36,718 bases of DNA from Bacteroidaceae bacterium (GCA_017483665.1 JAFUVM010000077.1:1-36718); one strand, 5' to 3'. Counted from the stretch's first letter, positions 1 to 8,770 are shown. The notes: generated from the letters alone by a model not told the origin. Numbers and translations are program-made.

Positions 1-1434
1 ATAAGGATTGGCGAAGAGGTCTTCGTATTCCTTCTGCTTCTCGGCCATGTAAGCCTTAGCCTCGTCCACCTTGCCCTCGTCCTTGAGAGCCTTGGCTTCC
101 TTGGCGTAGAGCACGCTGGCAGCACCGCTGGCACCCATGACGGCGATTTCGCTTGAGGGCCAAGCGTAGTTCAGGTCGCCACGAAGCTGCTTGCAGCTCA
201 TCACGATGTGACTGCCGCCGTAGCTCTTGCGCAGGGTGACGGTCACTTTGGGAATGGTGGCCTCGCCGTAAGCGTACAGCAACTTGGCGCCATGCAGGAT
301 GACGGCGTTGTACTCCTGAGCTGTGCCAGGCAGGAATCCGGGAACGTCGACGAGCGTCACGATGGGGATGTTGAAGGCATCACAGAAGCGGACGAAGCGG
401 GCGCCCTTGCGGCTGCTGTTGCAGTCGAGCACGCCTGCCAGCTGCTTCGGCTGGTTGGCTACGATGCCGACGCTCTGGCCGTTGAAGCGGGCAAAGCCGA
501 TGATGATGTTCTTGGCAAAGTTGGGCTGAACCTCGAAGAACTCGCCGTTGTCGACGATGCCGGCAATCACCTGATACATGTCGTAAGGCATGTTGGGGTT
601 GTCGGGAATGATGTCGTTCAGGTAGTCCTCCATGCGGTCGATGGGATCGGTGCAGGTGATGCGCGGTGTCTTCTCGAGGTTGTTCTGCGGGATGTACGAG
701 AAGAGCTGCTTGATCATGGCGATGCACTCCTCTTCGTTCTTGGCCGTGAAGTGTGTCACACCGCTCTTTGTGGCGTGAACGCTTGCGCCGCCCAGCTGTT
801 CCTGCGTAACGACTTCGCCCAGCACAGCCTTGACGGGGCCGGGACCTGTGAGGAACATGTAGCTGCTTCCCTCTACCATGAAGGTGAAGTCGGTCAGCGC
901 GGGACTATAGACAGCACCGCCTGCGCAGGGACCCATGATGGCGCTGATCTGAGGAATCACGCCGGAGGACATGATGTTGCGCTGGAAGATTTCGGCATAG
1001 CCAGCCAGGGCGTTGATGCCCTCCTGCAGACGTGCGCCGCCGGAGTCGTTGAGACCGATGACGGGAGCGCCCACCTTCATGGCGATGTCCATCACTTTGC
1101 AAATTTTGCTGGCAAGCATCTCGGAGAGAGAACCTGCGGAGACGGTGAAGTCCTGCGCGAAGACATAAACAAGGCGACCGCCTATGGTGCCGCTACCCGT
1201 CACTACGCCGTCGCCCAGATACTGCTTCTTCTCCATTCCGAAGTTAGTGCAGCGGTGCTTCACGAACATGTCCAACTCTTCGAAACTGCCTTCATCGAGC
1301 AGCATGTTGATGCGTTCGCGAGCCGTGAACTTGCCTTTCTCGTGCTGCTTGTCGATGGCTTTTTCGCCGCCGCCCATGCGGGCCTTGGCGCGGAGCTCCA
1401 TCAGCTCCTTGATCTTTTCTGTCTGTGTGCTCAT
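1..1434 (-). CDS. mmdA: Acyl-CoA carboxylase carboxyltransferase subunit (methylmalonyl-CoA decarboxylase alpha / propionyl-CoA carboxylase beta), C-terminus cut by window edge
   Basis: The minus strand reads open from an ATG at 1434 to the window edge, giving 478 residues starting [20 protein letters not shown]. Family members run to roughly 510-520 residues, so only a short C-terminal part is missing. The crotonase-fold carboxyltransferase core is clear: a glycine-rich stretch around [16 protein letters not shown], then the conserved [13 protein letters not shown] and [17 protein letters not shown]. In Bacteroidales this subunit moves CO2 between a biotin carrier and methylmalonyl- or propionyl-CoA in the succinate-propionate pathway. 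Whether it serves the sodium-pumping decarboxylase or a cytosolic carboxylase depends on downstream genes outside the window. A -7 box lies about 80 bases upstream, and a GC-rich palindrome sits in the leader. Confidence 0.93.
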   Translation of the reverse strand, partial: MSTQTEKIKELMELRAKARMGGGEKAIDKQHEKGKFTARERINMLLDEGSFEELDMFVKHRCTNFGMEKKQYLGDGVVTGSGTIGGRLVYVFAQDFTVSAGSLSEMLASKICKVMDIAMKVGAPVIGLNDSGGARLQEGINALAGYAEIFQRNIMSSGVIPQISAIMGPCAGGAVYSPALTDFTFMVEGSSYMFLTGPGPVKAVLGEVVTQEQLGGASVHATKSGVTHFTAKNEEECIAMIKQLFSYIPQNNLEKTPRITCTDPIDRMEDYLNDIIPDNPNMPYDMYQVIAGIVDNGEFFEVQPNFAKNIIIGFARFNGQSVGIVANQPKQLAGVLDCNSSRKGARFVRFCDAFNIPIVTLVDVPGFLPGTAQEYNAVILHGAKLLYAYGEATIPKVTVTLRKSYGGSHIVMSCKQLRGDLNYAWPSSEIAVMGASGAASVLYAKEAKALKDEGKVDEAKAYMAEKQKEYEDLFANPY

Positions 1435-1477
1435 CTTTGTGATTTACTATTTAAAGATTTACCATTTACGATTTATT

Positions 1478-1503
1478 CCCCCTGAAGGGGGTTAGGGAGT
1501 CTT
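1478..1503 (-). repeat. GC-rich palindromic element, copy in the mmdA leader
   Basis: On the minus strand this reads AAGACTCCCTAACC followed by CCCCTTCAGGGGG. It has the same layout as the copies at 13653-13680 and in htpG: a lead AAGACYCCC, two pyrimidine-purine bases, then a C5-T-n2-A-G5 palindrome. It lies between the mmdA promoter and start codon, so it would be transcribed and could form a hairpin in the 5' leader. Confidence 0.7.
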
Positions 1504-1514
1504 AAATTTTCGTG

Positions 1515-1522
1515 CAAAGGTA
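1515..1522 (-). promoter_or_regulatory. Bacteroidetes -7 promoter box for mmdA
   Basis: CAAAGGTA on the plus strand reads TACCTTTG on the minus strand, a perfect TAnnTTTG, about 80 bases upstream of the mmdA start. No clear TTTG was seen at the -33 position. Confidence 0.6.
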
Positions 1523-1642
1523 ATAAATTTTACGTTAAGTTGTTCTCCGAAAGCCGTATTTTTTCCACTACATACACATATTTATATATATAAGGACCGG
1601 CAGGGGCAAATAAAAGATGCCGCGGCGAGACAGAAAGCCCCA

Positions 1643-1752
1643 CGCGCTTATTCCGGAAGCGCCTCGCGCTTATTTCAGAAACGCCTCGCGCTTATTTCGG
1701 AAGCGCAAGGCGCTTATTTTGGAAGCGCACGCCGTGTCAGGGATAAGCGCAC
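1643..1752. repeat. Five-unit 22-base tandem array (array 1)
   Basis: Five contiguous 22-base units lie in the spacer between the GH127 stop and the mmdA promoter. The first three are near-identical and built on GCGCTTATTCCGGAAGCGC, which has complementary arms GCGCTT/AAGCGC. The fourth differs slightly and the fifth is diverged (GTGTCAGGGATAAGCGCAC). The spacing stays exactly 22. The same unit, in reverse orientation, makes up the array at 19922. The rest of the 336-base spacer holds the mmdA promoter, the palindromic element and an AT run at 1578-1593. Confidence 0.85.
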
Positions 1753-1770
1753 GCGGTTGTTCCCGGAGCC

Positions 1771-3780
1771 TCACTTTGTCAGGGACTGAGCGCCGCCGGG
1801 AGTCCGGCCTTCCGCTTCGGGCAACCAGACGCGCATCCTGCCGGCGCCACGGTGACACCAAGCATAGTACGGGATGAGCGTCAAGGGCTGGTCCTCTGCG
1901 ATGAGCGTCGCTACGGGTGTGCCTGCTATCTCTGTCCGTCCGAAGCTAAACTTCGTGTGAGGACTGACACAAGCCTCTTCCACATTCATATTGCCGGCGG
2001 AATGTTCCGCACAATATACGAGCGGACCACATTCCACACAGAGCATCCCGCGGTCGGCCTCAACCTTGTCGTTGGCACGGACGACGCGGGGCTCCATCCA
2101 GAAATTGACATCCACCTCGTCGCCCGTCTTCCACTTGCGGTCGATGGTCAGGTAGCCGTCCTCCCCGATCGGATTGTCGGAAGACAGAATCGTCATGATT
2201 TGCTTGCCTTTGTTCTTGATGACAACGGAATAACCCGACTGCTTGCCATCAACATACTGATAGAGGTCGGAAGGCACCGGCCTGTCCTTTGCCCATCCCG
2301 GTATGCGAATCTTCATGGCGAAGCGGCCTGCCCTGTTCTTATCGATGCGCAGGGTGATGTCCGAACAGAACGGATTGTCCGCTCTGCCCCAAGGATAGTT
2401 TGTCGTCTGGCTCAAGCGGACGTCCTTGCCTCCGACCTTCAGTTCGGCACTATTGGAAAGGAAGAGGTTGACGTAGAGACTGCGGTCCTTGACGGCATAG
2501 ACGTAGCCCGGCAGCGAGGGGATGAAGCGGCAGATGTTGCTGGGGCAGCAGGCACAGCCGAACCACGGCTTTCGCTCATACCCGCCTGCCGACTCGAGGG
2601 GATTGGGATAGAAGAAGCCGTTGCCTTCGAGGGAAACGCCGCTGAGGAGGCCGTTGTAGAGGGTCCGCTCCAAGACATCGTAGTATTTCGACGCGCCATG
2701 AAGCAGGAAGAGACGATGATTGACGTAGACGTTCCCTATCGCGGCACACGTCTCGCAATAGGCCGACATGTTGGGCAACTCGTAGTTCCCCGCGAAGGCC
2801 TCGCCATTGGCGGTCGCTCCGATGCCGCCCGTGATGTAGAGCTTCTTGGAGACGATATTGTCCCAAATGGCATCGACGGCCTTGACGTAAGCCTGGTCGC
2901 CCGTCAGTGCCGCCACATCCGCCATGCCGGCATACATATAGGCGGCGCGGACGGCGTGTCCCACAGCCTCGTCCTGCTCCACGACGGGCTTGTGAGCCTG
3001 CGAATACTCGTGCTTGATGGTGGTCTTGCCGCGGTAGTCGAGGAAGAACTTGGCTTCGTCGAGATACTTCCGGTCGCCCGTCGCGAGGTAAAGCTTCGCC
3101 AGAGCCATCTCGGCAATCTGATGGCCGGGAACGACACAAGCCTGACCGGGATTAGGACCTACCTCCTTGCAGACGAGGTCTGCATAGCGGATGGCAATGT
3201 CGAGGAACTTGCGGCTTCCCGTTGCCTGAAAGTGGGCAATCGCAGCTTCGACCATGTGCCCCAGGTTGTAAAGCTCGTGGCTTCCCTGCTCTTCCGCACT
3301 CCATCGCTTCGGTCCGGCCCAGCCGTGAGGGTGTTCGGGGTTTTGTGTTCTGCCTGTAAAGAGATAGCCGTCAGGCTCTTGGGCTGAGGCAATCACGTCC
3401 AGGACCGAGTCGATATAGGCCTCCAGAGCCTTGTCCGGATAGGTTTGCAAAATGTAGCTCGCGCCCTCGATGGTCTTGTAGGGGTCGGTATCGTCGAAGG
3501 GAAAAGTGCCTTCCTTTATGTCGAAGACACGCGAAGGGTTCTGCAGATGCTCCGCCGCATTGGAGAAGTTCGTGTAGCGGCCTGTTTCCTCGCATTTCGA
3601 GAAAGCAAGGGGAACGGTCACTTTGCGGCTCGCCTCCAGGCGTTGTCCCCAGAAAGTGCCGGGAACCACCTTGACGGAAGTGAAGGGAACAGGCGTGATG
3701 GGATAGCCTTTCGGCGTTTGCGAACCGGCTGGCAGCAGGCAACATGTGAGTGCGGCAATCGAAGTGAGAAGTGATTTCAT
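1771..3780 (-). CDS. GH127 family beta-L-arabinofuranosidase, secreted
   Basis: Length is 669 residues from the ATG at 3780. The longer open frame to 3849 only runs into the upstream gene, and the ATG at 3780 begins a good signal peptide (MKSLLTSIAALTCCLLPAGS). The GH127 core fits the known cysteine mechanism. Glu327 in GEAF lies 16 residues before Glu343 of CETC, the same spacing as acid/base Glu322 and ligand Glu338 in Bifidobacterium HypBA1. Cys345, Cys411 and Cys412 (CACCPSN) complete the zinc site, with Cys411 matching the nucleophile. The family removes beta-L-arabinofuranose from plant arabinan side chains or hydroxyproline-linked arabinosides. The start lies 10 bases after the preceding gene's stop, so the two are probably co-transcribed. 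Substrate is inferred from family only. Confidence 0.93.
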   Translation of the reverse strand: MKSLLTSIAALTCCLLPAGSQTPKGYPITPVPFTSVKVVPGTFWGQRLEASRKVTVPLAFSKCEETGRYTNFSNAAEHLQNPSRVFDIKEGTFPFDDTDPYKTIEGASYILQTYPDKALEAYIDSVLDVIASAQEPDGYLFTGRTQNPEHPHGWAGPKRWSAEEQGSHELYNLGHMVEAAIAHFQATGSRKFLDIAIRYADLVCKEVGPNPGQACVVPGHQIAEMALAKLYLATGDRKYLDEAKFFLDYRGKTTIKHEYSQAHKPVVEQDEAVGHAVRAAYMYAGMADVAALTGDQAYVKAVDAIWDNIVSKKLYITGGIGATANGEAFAGNYELPNMSAYCETCAAIGNVYVNHRLFLLHGASKYYDVLERTLYNGLLSGVSLEGNGFFYPNPLESAGGYERKPWFGCACCPSNICRFIPSLPGYVYAVKDRSLYVNLFLSNSAELKVGGKDVRLSQTTNYPWGRADNPFCSDITLRIDKNRAGRFAMKIRIPGWAKDRPVPSDLYQYVDGKQSGYSVVIKNKGKQIMTILSSDNPIGEDGYLTIDRKWKTGDEVDVNFWMEPRVVRANDKVEADRGMLCVECGPLVYCAEHSAGNMNVEEACVSPHTKFSFGRTEIAGTPVATLIAEDQPLTLIPYYAWCHRGAGRMRVWLPEAEGRTPGGAQSLTK

Positions 3781-3790
3781 ATCGGGATGA

Positions 3791-6676
3791 TTAAGGTTTG
3801 TGTTGATTGTTCCAAAGCAGAGTGCCGTCGGGGGTCTGTCCCTCGGCATCGACGGAGAGCACGGAGGTGCGGCAGTTGTTGTAGAAAGTCACCATGGCCT
3901 CGCCGTTCGCGTCCAGTTGGAGGTCGGGATTCCAATAGAGTGTGCGGCGGTAGTCGGACGCCGCGGCTCCCGTCGGGGGAAGCGTTGTGTTGCTGTAATC
4001 CGGCGAATAGAACTCGGCGGGATAGGCAAAGCCGGGGATGACATAGCGGCGGTCGCGGTAGGTCATACGGCGGGAGCCGTCGGGGAAGGGATAGCGGACG
4101 AGCTTCGTCTTGGGCTCTTGGCTGCCGTAATACATGCTGTTGCCATACTGCCGCGGGCTGTAGTCGGAGTAGAAGACGTACGTGTCCCACACCCCATTGC
4201 CTTTGTATTCCATCGCTTCGCCAGGCGACATGTCGAAGTTAAGCGTTGACATGAGGTACTTCCTTGCATAGAGGGAATCGGGAGGAACCTTGATGCCCCG
4301 CATGCTGAGCAGCATTCTGCGCGTTCGTCCTACGCCGTCGCGAATCTGGAAGGTCCCTTCCTGTCCCTCCGCCACCTTCCTCTCTATCACGCCAACGCCG
4401 AAGTCTGCCGTCATGACCTGCATGAAGCCCAAGCCCACATCCTGCACGATGTTGTTTGCTTCATCGGCATCGATGGAGAAGACGGGCCAGGTGTCGTCGA
4501 ACTTATTCAGGCCGCGTCGCTTGGACTTCACCGTCACTTCGCTCATGATGGTCTCGTCATTCTGCTTTATCCACGCTCCGTCTGCCCCTTCCTGCTGCGG
4601 TATGGGCGCAAGATGACTCTGATAGAACGAGTAGGGATTCACGAACCTCGGGTAGGGCCAACTGATGCGGGCGAGGTAATCGGGATGTTCCACCAGTATC
4701 TTTCGCCTGAGCTTCCTGCTCGCAGGCAAGTACATGTAGTCCGTCTCGATGTCGTCCGGTGCTGCCTGAACCCAGGTGTAGGGCTTTTTCTTCTTCCACT
4801 TTGTGGTGTCGGCCACGCTGACAAAGACGACCGCCGACCCGTAGTAGGGAGGCAACTGGATGCGGAAACCTTTCCTGTAGGTCTCGCTTTCGCCGACGAA
4901 GGGGGCTTTCACATCGAGCGGAACTATCTCGGCATGAACCTTGAGCTCCTTGCCGTTCTTCCGATTCTTCTTGTTGACGGCTTTGTCGTACGCCCTTTCT
5001 TCCCGCGACTTGCTCCTTCCTTTGGAGAAGAGGTCGGGCAGGTCCATCGGTCTGGTCGCATAGCCTCCGCCCTCGTTAGGGTTCCTTCCGTCTTCGCTGA
5101 AAGCATCTTCCTCGTCGTTCTCCGACACACTGTTTACCTTGTCGGCATCAACGAAATCGGCAAGGACATTCTTGTAGGTGTTGCCAATCAGTATGGGAGT
5201 CCGCTCGGCAGGCTGCGTAATGTCCCACGTCCCCGCCACCGCCATGCTCCGCCAGTCAAAGCGACGCCAGCCCTGAGTCAGCATCAGGAGGTCGAGGGCG
5301 GCACGGTGAAGGGAGTCATCCGCCTCGAAGTACCAGCCGGGTTGGGGCACGAAGCCGCGTATCTCGCTCGAGAGAAGCATCTCAGTCAGGATGTTGGAGT
5401 CGTCGTAGAGGAAGTCTCTGTGATTGTCATCTCTGACCGTAATTGATATGTCTGAAGGGCCGCCGGAAGCTTTCAGGGTGAGGTTGACTGGTTCGTAGGG
5501 CTGGTATTCCTCCTTCAGACCCTCGATGCTGAGGGTGGGCTTCAAGTCGTTTTCGTTTCTGTTAAAGAAGATTCTGTCGGCAAAGACGCGGCCCTGAGAG
5601 TCGAAGACGGTCAGCTGGTAGATGCCAGAACAAGCCTCTCCCCGACCCTCTCCCAAGGAGAGGGAGAAAGAGCCGCTCGATTCCCCCCTCCTTCGGAGGG
5701 GCAGGGGGAGGCTTTTCCCCTCACACATCAGGCTCACGCCCAAGCTGTCGGCGGGCAGGTCGGCTGTATGTCTTATCTGCGCCACCCAGCCGCTGTCGGT
5801 CTGTTCCACTTTCAGGGAGACGCCCGTCGGCTCGGGTTTCGGCAACAGGGCCGTGGCGGTCTTGCCGTCTTTGCTCACGAAGAAGACTTCCTTTTCCTGT
5901 CCATTCTGCGGAACGACCTCGAAGAGTCCGCGGCCACGATGCTGCGTCCCGACCGAATCTCCCTGGTAATGGAGCCAGCCTTCCGCCCACTCTCCATCGT
6001 CGAAACAGGCCTCGAAAGCCACCCGGCAAGGCAGTCCCTCCACGAGGTTGCCGCCTTCGGGATAGAGGGAAAGCTTCAGCTGGCGGTTCTCTGCCGGATT
6101 GGGATAGAGGCGCCGCATGGCCCGCAGGGTCATGTCGTGGGTGTATTCGCCAGGCTCAAGGGGTTTGTCGTAGACGGGGAACACGCGGCTGTAGAGCTTC
6201 TCATAGTCGCGGAAGTACTCCCACTCCTGCCGTTTGCTCGGGAACCACTCTTTTATCTTTTCGGTATGCCGTCGCTCGAAGCGTCCCCAGTTGAGCTGCC
6301 ATCGGGTGTAGGCCCTGAGTTCGTAGAAGCCGGCATACTGGATTTGTCTGCTCAGGGCGAAGAATCCCTGGCCGCGACCCTCTTTCATCTGGATGAGTTT
6401 GCGCTCTATCATGTACCCCTCCTGCCCGAAAAGCTCCACATAGAGCACGCCGCTCACGTCGGAAGGACGGCCCGTATCGGTGCGGCGCAGGTAGGCCGAG
6501 AACCAGATTGTATCGCCGAGCTGGTAGCTGGTGTTGTCCATGTGGACGAAGACCTTCTCCTGCGGAATGGTCCGGCCAAAGGCAGACTGCCTCTGGGCAA
6601 GCTTGTCGAGCCCCGACTCCTGAGCGAGAGCCAGGATGGGCAGCAGGCAGAGAAGGAGAAAAGCTTTCGTGTTCAT
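3791..6676 (-). CDS. Bacteroidetes-type secreted MG2/TonB-plug-like protein, 961 residues
   Basis: This begins with a signal peptide (MNTKAFLLLCLLPILALAQ). It continues with EKVFVHMDNTSYQLGDTIWF, typical of the macroglobulin-like MG2 segment in large Bacteroidetes envelope proteins. The C-terminal third carries a plug-like region (DVGLGFMQVMTADFGVGVIE) and a segment of the type YWNPDLQLDANGEAMVTFYN found at the end of this family. No enzymatic motif was seen; such proteins are usually left unnamed and are thought to act at the outer membrane or periplasm. It has its own promoter at 6739-6770 and leads an apparent operon with the GH127 gene. Residues about 321-349 are encoded by an 83-base double palindromic element inserted without breaking the frame. 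The Gly/Arg/Glu/Leu/Ser-rich translation there is unlike the rest of the protein. Confidence 0.8.
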   Translation of the reverse strand: MNTKAFLLLCLLPILALAQESGLDKLAQRQSAFGRTIPQEKVFVHMDNTSYQLGDTIWFSAYLRRTDTGRPSDVSGVLYVELFGQEGYMIERKLIQMKEGRGQGFFALSRQIQYAGFYELRAYTRWQLNWGRFERRHTEKIKEWFPSKRQEWEYFRDYEKLYSRVFPVYDKPLEPGEYTHDMTLRAMRRLYPNPAENRQLKLSLYPEGGNLVEGLPCRVAFEACFDDGEWAEGWLHYQGDSVGTQHRGRGLFEVVPQNGQEKEVFFVSKDGKTATALLPKPEPTGVSLKVEQTDSGWVAQIRHTADLPADSLGVSLMCEGKSLPLPLRRRGESSGSFSLSLGEGRGEACSGIYQLTVFDSQGRVFADRIFFNRNENDLKPTLSIEGLKEEYQPYEPVNLTLKASGGPSDISITVRDDNHRDFLYDDSNILTEMLLSSEIRGFVPQPGWYFEADDSLHRAALDLLMLTQGWRRFDWRSMAVAGTWDITQPAERTPILIGNTYKNVLADFVDADKVNSVSENDEEDAFSEDGRNPNEGGGYATRPMDLPDLFSKGRSKSREERAYDKAVNKKNRKNGKELKVHAEIVPLDVKAPFVGESETYRKGFRIQLPPYYGSAVVFVSVADTTKWKKKKPYTWVQAAPDDIETDYMYLPASRKLRRKILVEHPDYLARISWPYPRFVNPYSFYQSHLAPIPQQEGADGAWIKQNDETIMSEVTVKSKRRGLNKFDDTWPVFSIDADEANNIVQDVGLGFMQVMTADFGVGVIERKVAEGQEGTFQIRDGVGRTRRMLLSMRGIKVPPDSLYARKYLMSTLNFDMSPGEAMEYKGNGVWDTYVFYSDYSPRQYGNSMYYGSQEPKTKLVRYPFPDGSRRMTYRDRRYVIPGFAYPAEFYSPDYSNTTLPPTGAAASDYRRTLYWNPDLQLDANGEAMVTFYNNCRTSVLSVDAEGQTPDGTLLWNNQHKP
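5632..5714. repeat. Double GC-rich palindromic element inserted in frame in the 961-residue protein gene
   Basis: Two copies face each other. Copy one (5632-5666) begins AAGCCTCTCCCCGACC and contains CTCTCCCAAGGAGAG. Copy two (5681-5714) is its near reverse complement, containing CCCTCCTTCGGAGGG and ending GGGGGAGGCTT. Each copy can form its own hairpin and the pair forms a larger one. The layout (lead AAG, C-rich run, two spacer bases, palindrome) matches the elements at 1478, 13653 and in htpG, but this is a distinct sequence subtype. Confidence 0.75.
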
Positions 6677-6738
6677 TCTTGTCGTGCCGTCTGTTGTTTA
6701 CAATGCCAAAAGCCTCGTTTTGCAACAGAAAGACGCCA

Positions 6739-6770
6739 CAAAGTTACGAAGAAACCATGAAAGTTGCAAA
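6739..6770 (-). promoter_or_regulatory. Promoter of the 961-residue protein / GH127 operon
   Basis: On the minus strand the -7 box TAACTTTG (6739-6746) has a TTTG (6767-6770) 20 bases upstream, matching the Bacteroidetes TTTG-n19-TAnnTTTG pattern. It lies about 63 bases before the start codon at 6676. Confidence 0.65.
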
Positions 6771-6776
6771 CTTCAC

Positions 6777-6832
6777 ACGTTAAGTTTGCCGACTAAGCAC
6801 GCTAAGTTTGCCGACTAAGCACGCTTATTTTA
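6777..6832. repeat. Short 22-base tandem array (array 2) between divergent promoters
   Basis: Two near-identical 22-base units (6777-6798, 6799-6820) are built on TAAGTTTGCCGACTAAGCAC. A third partial copy (ACGCTTATTTTA) follows. The array sits between the divergent promoters of the 961-residue protein and the MATE gene. Confidence 0.75.
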
Positions 6833-6864
6833 CACATTATGCCTGTTAACTCAACTTTTTTTCG

Positions 6865-6872
6865 TAATTTTG
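6865..6872 (+). promoter_or_regulatory. -7 promoter box for the MATE gene
   Basis: TAATTTTG matches TAnnTTTG and lies 67 bases before the ATG at 6940. A T-rich stretch precedes it, and no perfect -33 TTTG was seen. Confidence 0.55.
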
Positions 6873-6939
6873 CAGCCGCAAAGTGAGAGCAGAACGTCTC
6901 GACCTGAAGAATCGTGAATCGAAAACAGTCAAACAGTAA

Positions 6940-8301
6940 ATGACCCAGCACGTCCCTACGGAACTCGGCACAAAGCCCATCGGCAGCCTCCTCTGGCAGT
7001 ACAGCCTGCCCGCCATCATCGCGATGGTGGCTTCCTCTATATATAATATAGTGGACAGCATCTTTGTTGGGCAGGGCCTGGGCGACGCGGCTATCAGCGG
7101 CATGGCGGTGGCAAGTCCGTTCATGAACCTGTCGGCTGCCTTCGGAGCTATGGTGGGAGTGGGTGCAAGCACGGTCATCAGCGTCCGTCTGGGCCAGGGG
7201 AAATACGAGGAGGCTCAGCACATACTGGGCAACACGATTAGCCTGAACATCCTGCTCGGCATACTGTTCACGCTGGCTTGCCTGCCTTTCCTGGACGACA
7301 TCCTGTACATCTTCGGGGCGAGCGACGTGACCCTTCCCTATGCCCGCGAGTATATGACTATCATCCTGCTCGGCAATGTGGTGACGCATCTCTACTTCGG
7401 TTCGAACGCCATCCTGCGGAGTGCCGGCCATCCGCGCTCGGCGATGGGCTGCACGTTCCTCGCCATCATCGTCAACTGCGTGCTCGACCCGCTCTTCATC
7501 TTCGTGTTCCGATGGGGCATCCAGGGCGTTGCGTGGGCCACCATCATAGCCCAGGCCATCGCCTTCTGCTGGCAGCTGAGGCTCTTCAGCCGTCCGTCGG
7601 AACTGCTCCACCTCAGGCGCGGCATCTACCGGCTCAGGCTCGACATCGTCCGCCAATGCCTTGCCATCGGTCTCAGCCCGTTCCTCATGAACAGCTGCGC
7701 CTGCCTGGTCGTGCTCATCTGCAACAACCGTCTGCTCCAGTACGGCGGCGACATGGCAATAGGCGCCTATGGTATCGTCAACAGAGTCGTCTTTCTGTTC
7801 GCCACCATCGTGTTCGGTCTGGTGCAAGGCATGCAGCCCATCATCGGCTACAACTGGGGAGCGCGGCAGAACGACCGCGTCTTCCGCGTGCTTCGCTACG
7901 GCATCATCGGGGCGACAGGCATCACGGTGGCTGCCTTCCTGACGGGCGAACTCATCCCGGCTCCCGTGATACACATCTTCGGGGCAGGTCCCGAACTGAC
8001 CGAAAAAGCCGTCCGCGCCTTCCACTTCGTCGTGGCAGCCTTCCCGCTGGTGGGCGCACAGATGGTCATCGGCAACTTCTTCCAGAGCATAGGTCACGCA
8101 GGCAAGAGCATCTTCCTGAGCTTGACGCGGCAGATGCTTTTCCTCATTCCCATGCTTGCCCTCTTGCCGCAATGGTGGGGACTGGACGGCGTCTGGATGG
8201 CTATGCCTGCAAGCGACGCACTCAGCTTCGTGGCAGCTGCCGCGATGCTCACGTATATGATTCGGAAAATCAAAAGGAATGAAACGCATCGGACTGCTTA
8301 G
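6940..8301 (+). CDS. MATE family multidrug/sodium antiporter
   Basis: The 453-residue product is almost entirely hydrophobic, with about twelve membrane segments arranged as two similar halves. This is the architecture and length of MATE exporters of the NorM/MepA/DinF type. Diagnostic stretches are SIYNIVDSIFVGQGLGDAAI in the first helices and IGYNWGARQNDRVFRVLRY after helix seven. Such proteins sit in the inner membrane and exchange cationic compounds for sodium ions or protons; the substrate cannot be read from sequence. The gene has its own promoter. Its last 23 bases overlap the phosphodiesterase gene, so the two are probably translationally coupled. Codons at 7038-7050 form an unusual all-AT run in an otherwise GC-rich gene. 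Confidence 0.92.
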   Translation: MTQHVPTELGTKPIGSLLWQYSLPAIIAMVASSIYNIVDSIFVGQGLGDAAISGMAVASPFMNLSAAFGAMVGVGASTVISVRLGQGKYEEAQHILGNTISLNILLGILFTLACLPFLDDILYIFGASDVTLPYAREYMTIILLGNVVTHLYFGSNAILRSAGHPRSAMGCTFLAIIVNCVLDPLFIFVFRWGIQGVAWATIIAQAIAFCWQLRLFSRPSELLHLRRGIYRLRLDIVRQCLAIGLSPFLMNSCACLVVLICNNRLLQYGGDMAIGAYGIVNRVVFLFATIVFGLVQGMQPIIGYNWGARQNDRVFRVLRYGIIGATGITVAAFLTGELIPAPVIHIFGAGPELTEKAVRAFHFVVAAFPLVGAQMVIGNFFQSIGHAGKSIFLSLTRQMLFLIPMLALLPQWWGLDGVWMAMPASDALSFVAAAAMLTYMIRKIKRNETHRTA

Positions 8302-8770
8302 CGACACCCACGCTTATTGGGACGACCGCTACCTGCAACACTTCGAGCCTTGCGACGAGATATGGCACGCCGGCGACATCGGCTCGCTGGAGGTGGCGAT
8401 GCGGCTCCAGGAGTTCCGCCCCCTGAAAGCCGTCTTCGGCAACTGCGACGGCGGCGACCTGCGCCGGCTCTACACCGAGAAGCTCCGCTGGACGTGCGAA
8501 GGTGCCGACATCCTCATGACCCACATAGGCGGTTACCCGGGCAACTACGACCCGCGCATCAGGCAGCAAATCTTCGCCCGGCCGCCCAAGCTCTTCATCT
8601 CGGGGCACAGCCACATCCTGAAGGTCATGTTCGACAAGCGCCTGGGCCTGCTGCACATCAACCCCGGAGCCGCAGGTCTGCAAGGATGGCACACGGTACG
8701 CACCCTCGTACGCTTCACCGTCGACGACGGAAACTTCAGCGACCTCGAGGTCATCGAAATGCCACGTTAG
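8279..8770 (+). CDS. YfcE/MJ0936-type metallophosphoesterase
   Basis: The 163-residue protein has the complete small calcineurin-like phosphoesterase set. This comprises Asp9 and His11 in SDTH, Asp33 in HAGD, Asn55 and Asp57 in GNCD, His82, and GHSH at 109-112. These residues bind the two catalytic metals. Members hydrolyse phosphodiesters in vitro; the cellular substrate is mostly unknown. There is no signal peptide, so it is probably cytosolic. The ATG lies inside the end of the MATE gene, shifted in frame, and no other start fits the conserved N-terminus. Confidence 0.92.
   Translation: MKRIGLLSDTHAYWDDRYLQHFEPCDEIWHAGDIGSLEVAMRLQEFRPLKAVFGNCDGGDLRRLYTEKLRWTCEGADILMTHIGGYPGNYDPRIRQQIFARPPKLFISGHSHILKVMFDKRLGLLHINPGAAGLQGWHTVRTLVRFTVDDGNFSDLEVIEMPR

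Noticed and set aside
208-1485. Long plus-strand open frame opposite mmdA
   Set aside because: It mirrors the carboxyltransferase gene, has no recognisable motif, and its His/Val/Asp-rich composition is typical of the antisense of GC-rich genes.
1643-1752. CRISPR array
   Set aside because: Units are contiguous with no spacers between repeats, units are only 22 bases, and no cas gene is present. The same applies to the other arrays.
1617-1877. Small plus-strand protein with repeated ALIPEAPRAYF-like peptide
   Set aside because: The peptide repeat is a by-product of the 22-base array and the frame overlaps the GH127 end; no start signal was seen.
6802-8307. 501-codon open frame opposite the MATE gene
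   Set aside because: Rich in His, Asp, Glu and Val, the usual antisense of a hydrophobic GC-rich gene.
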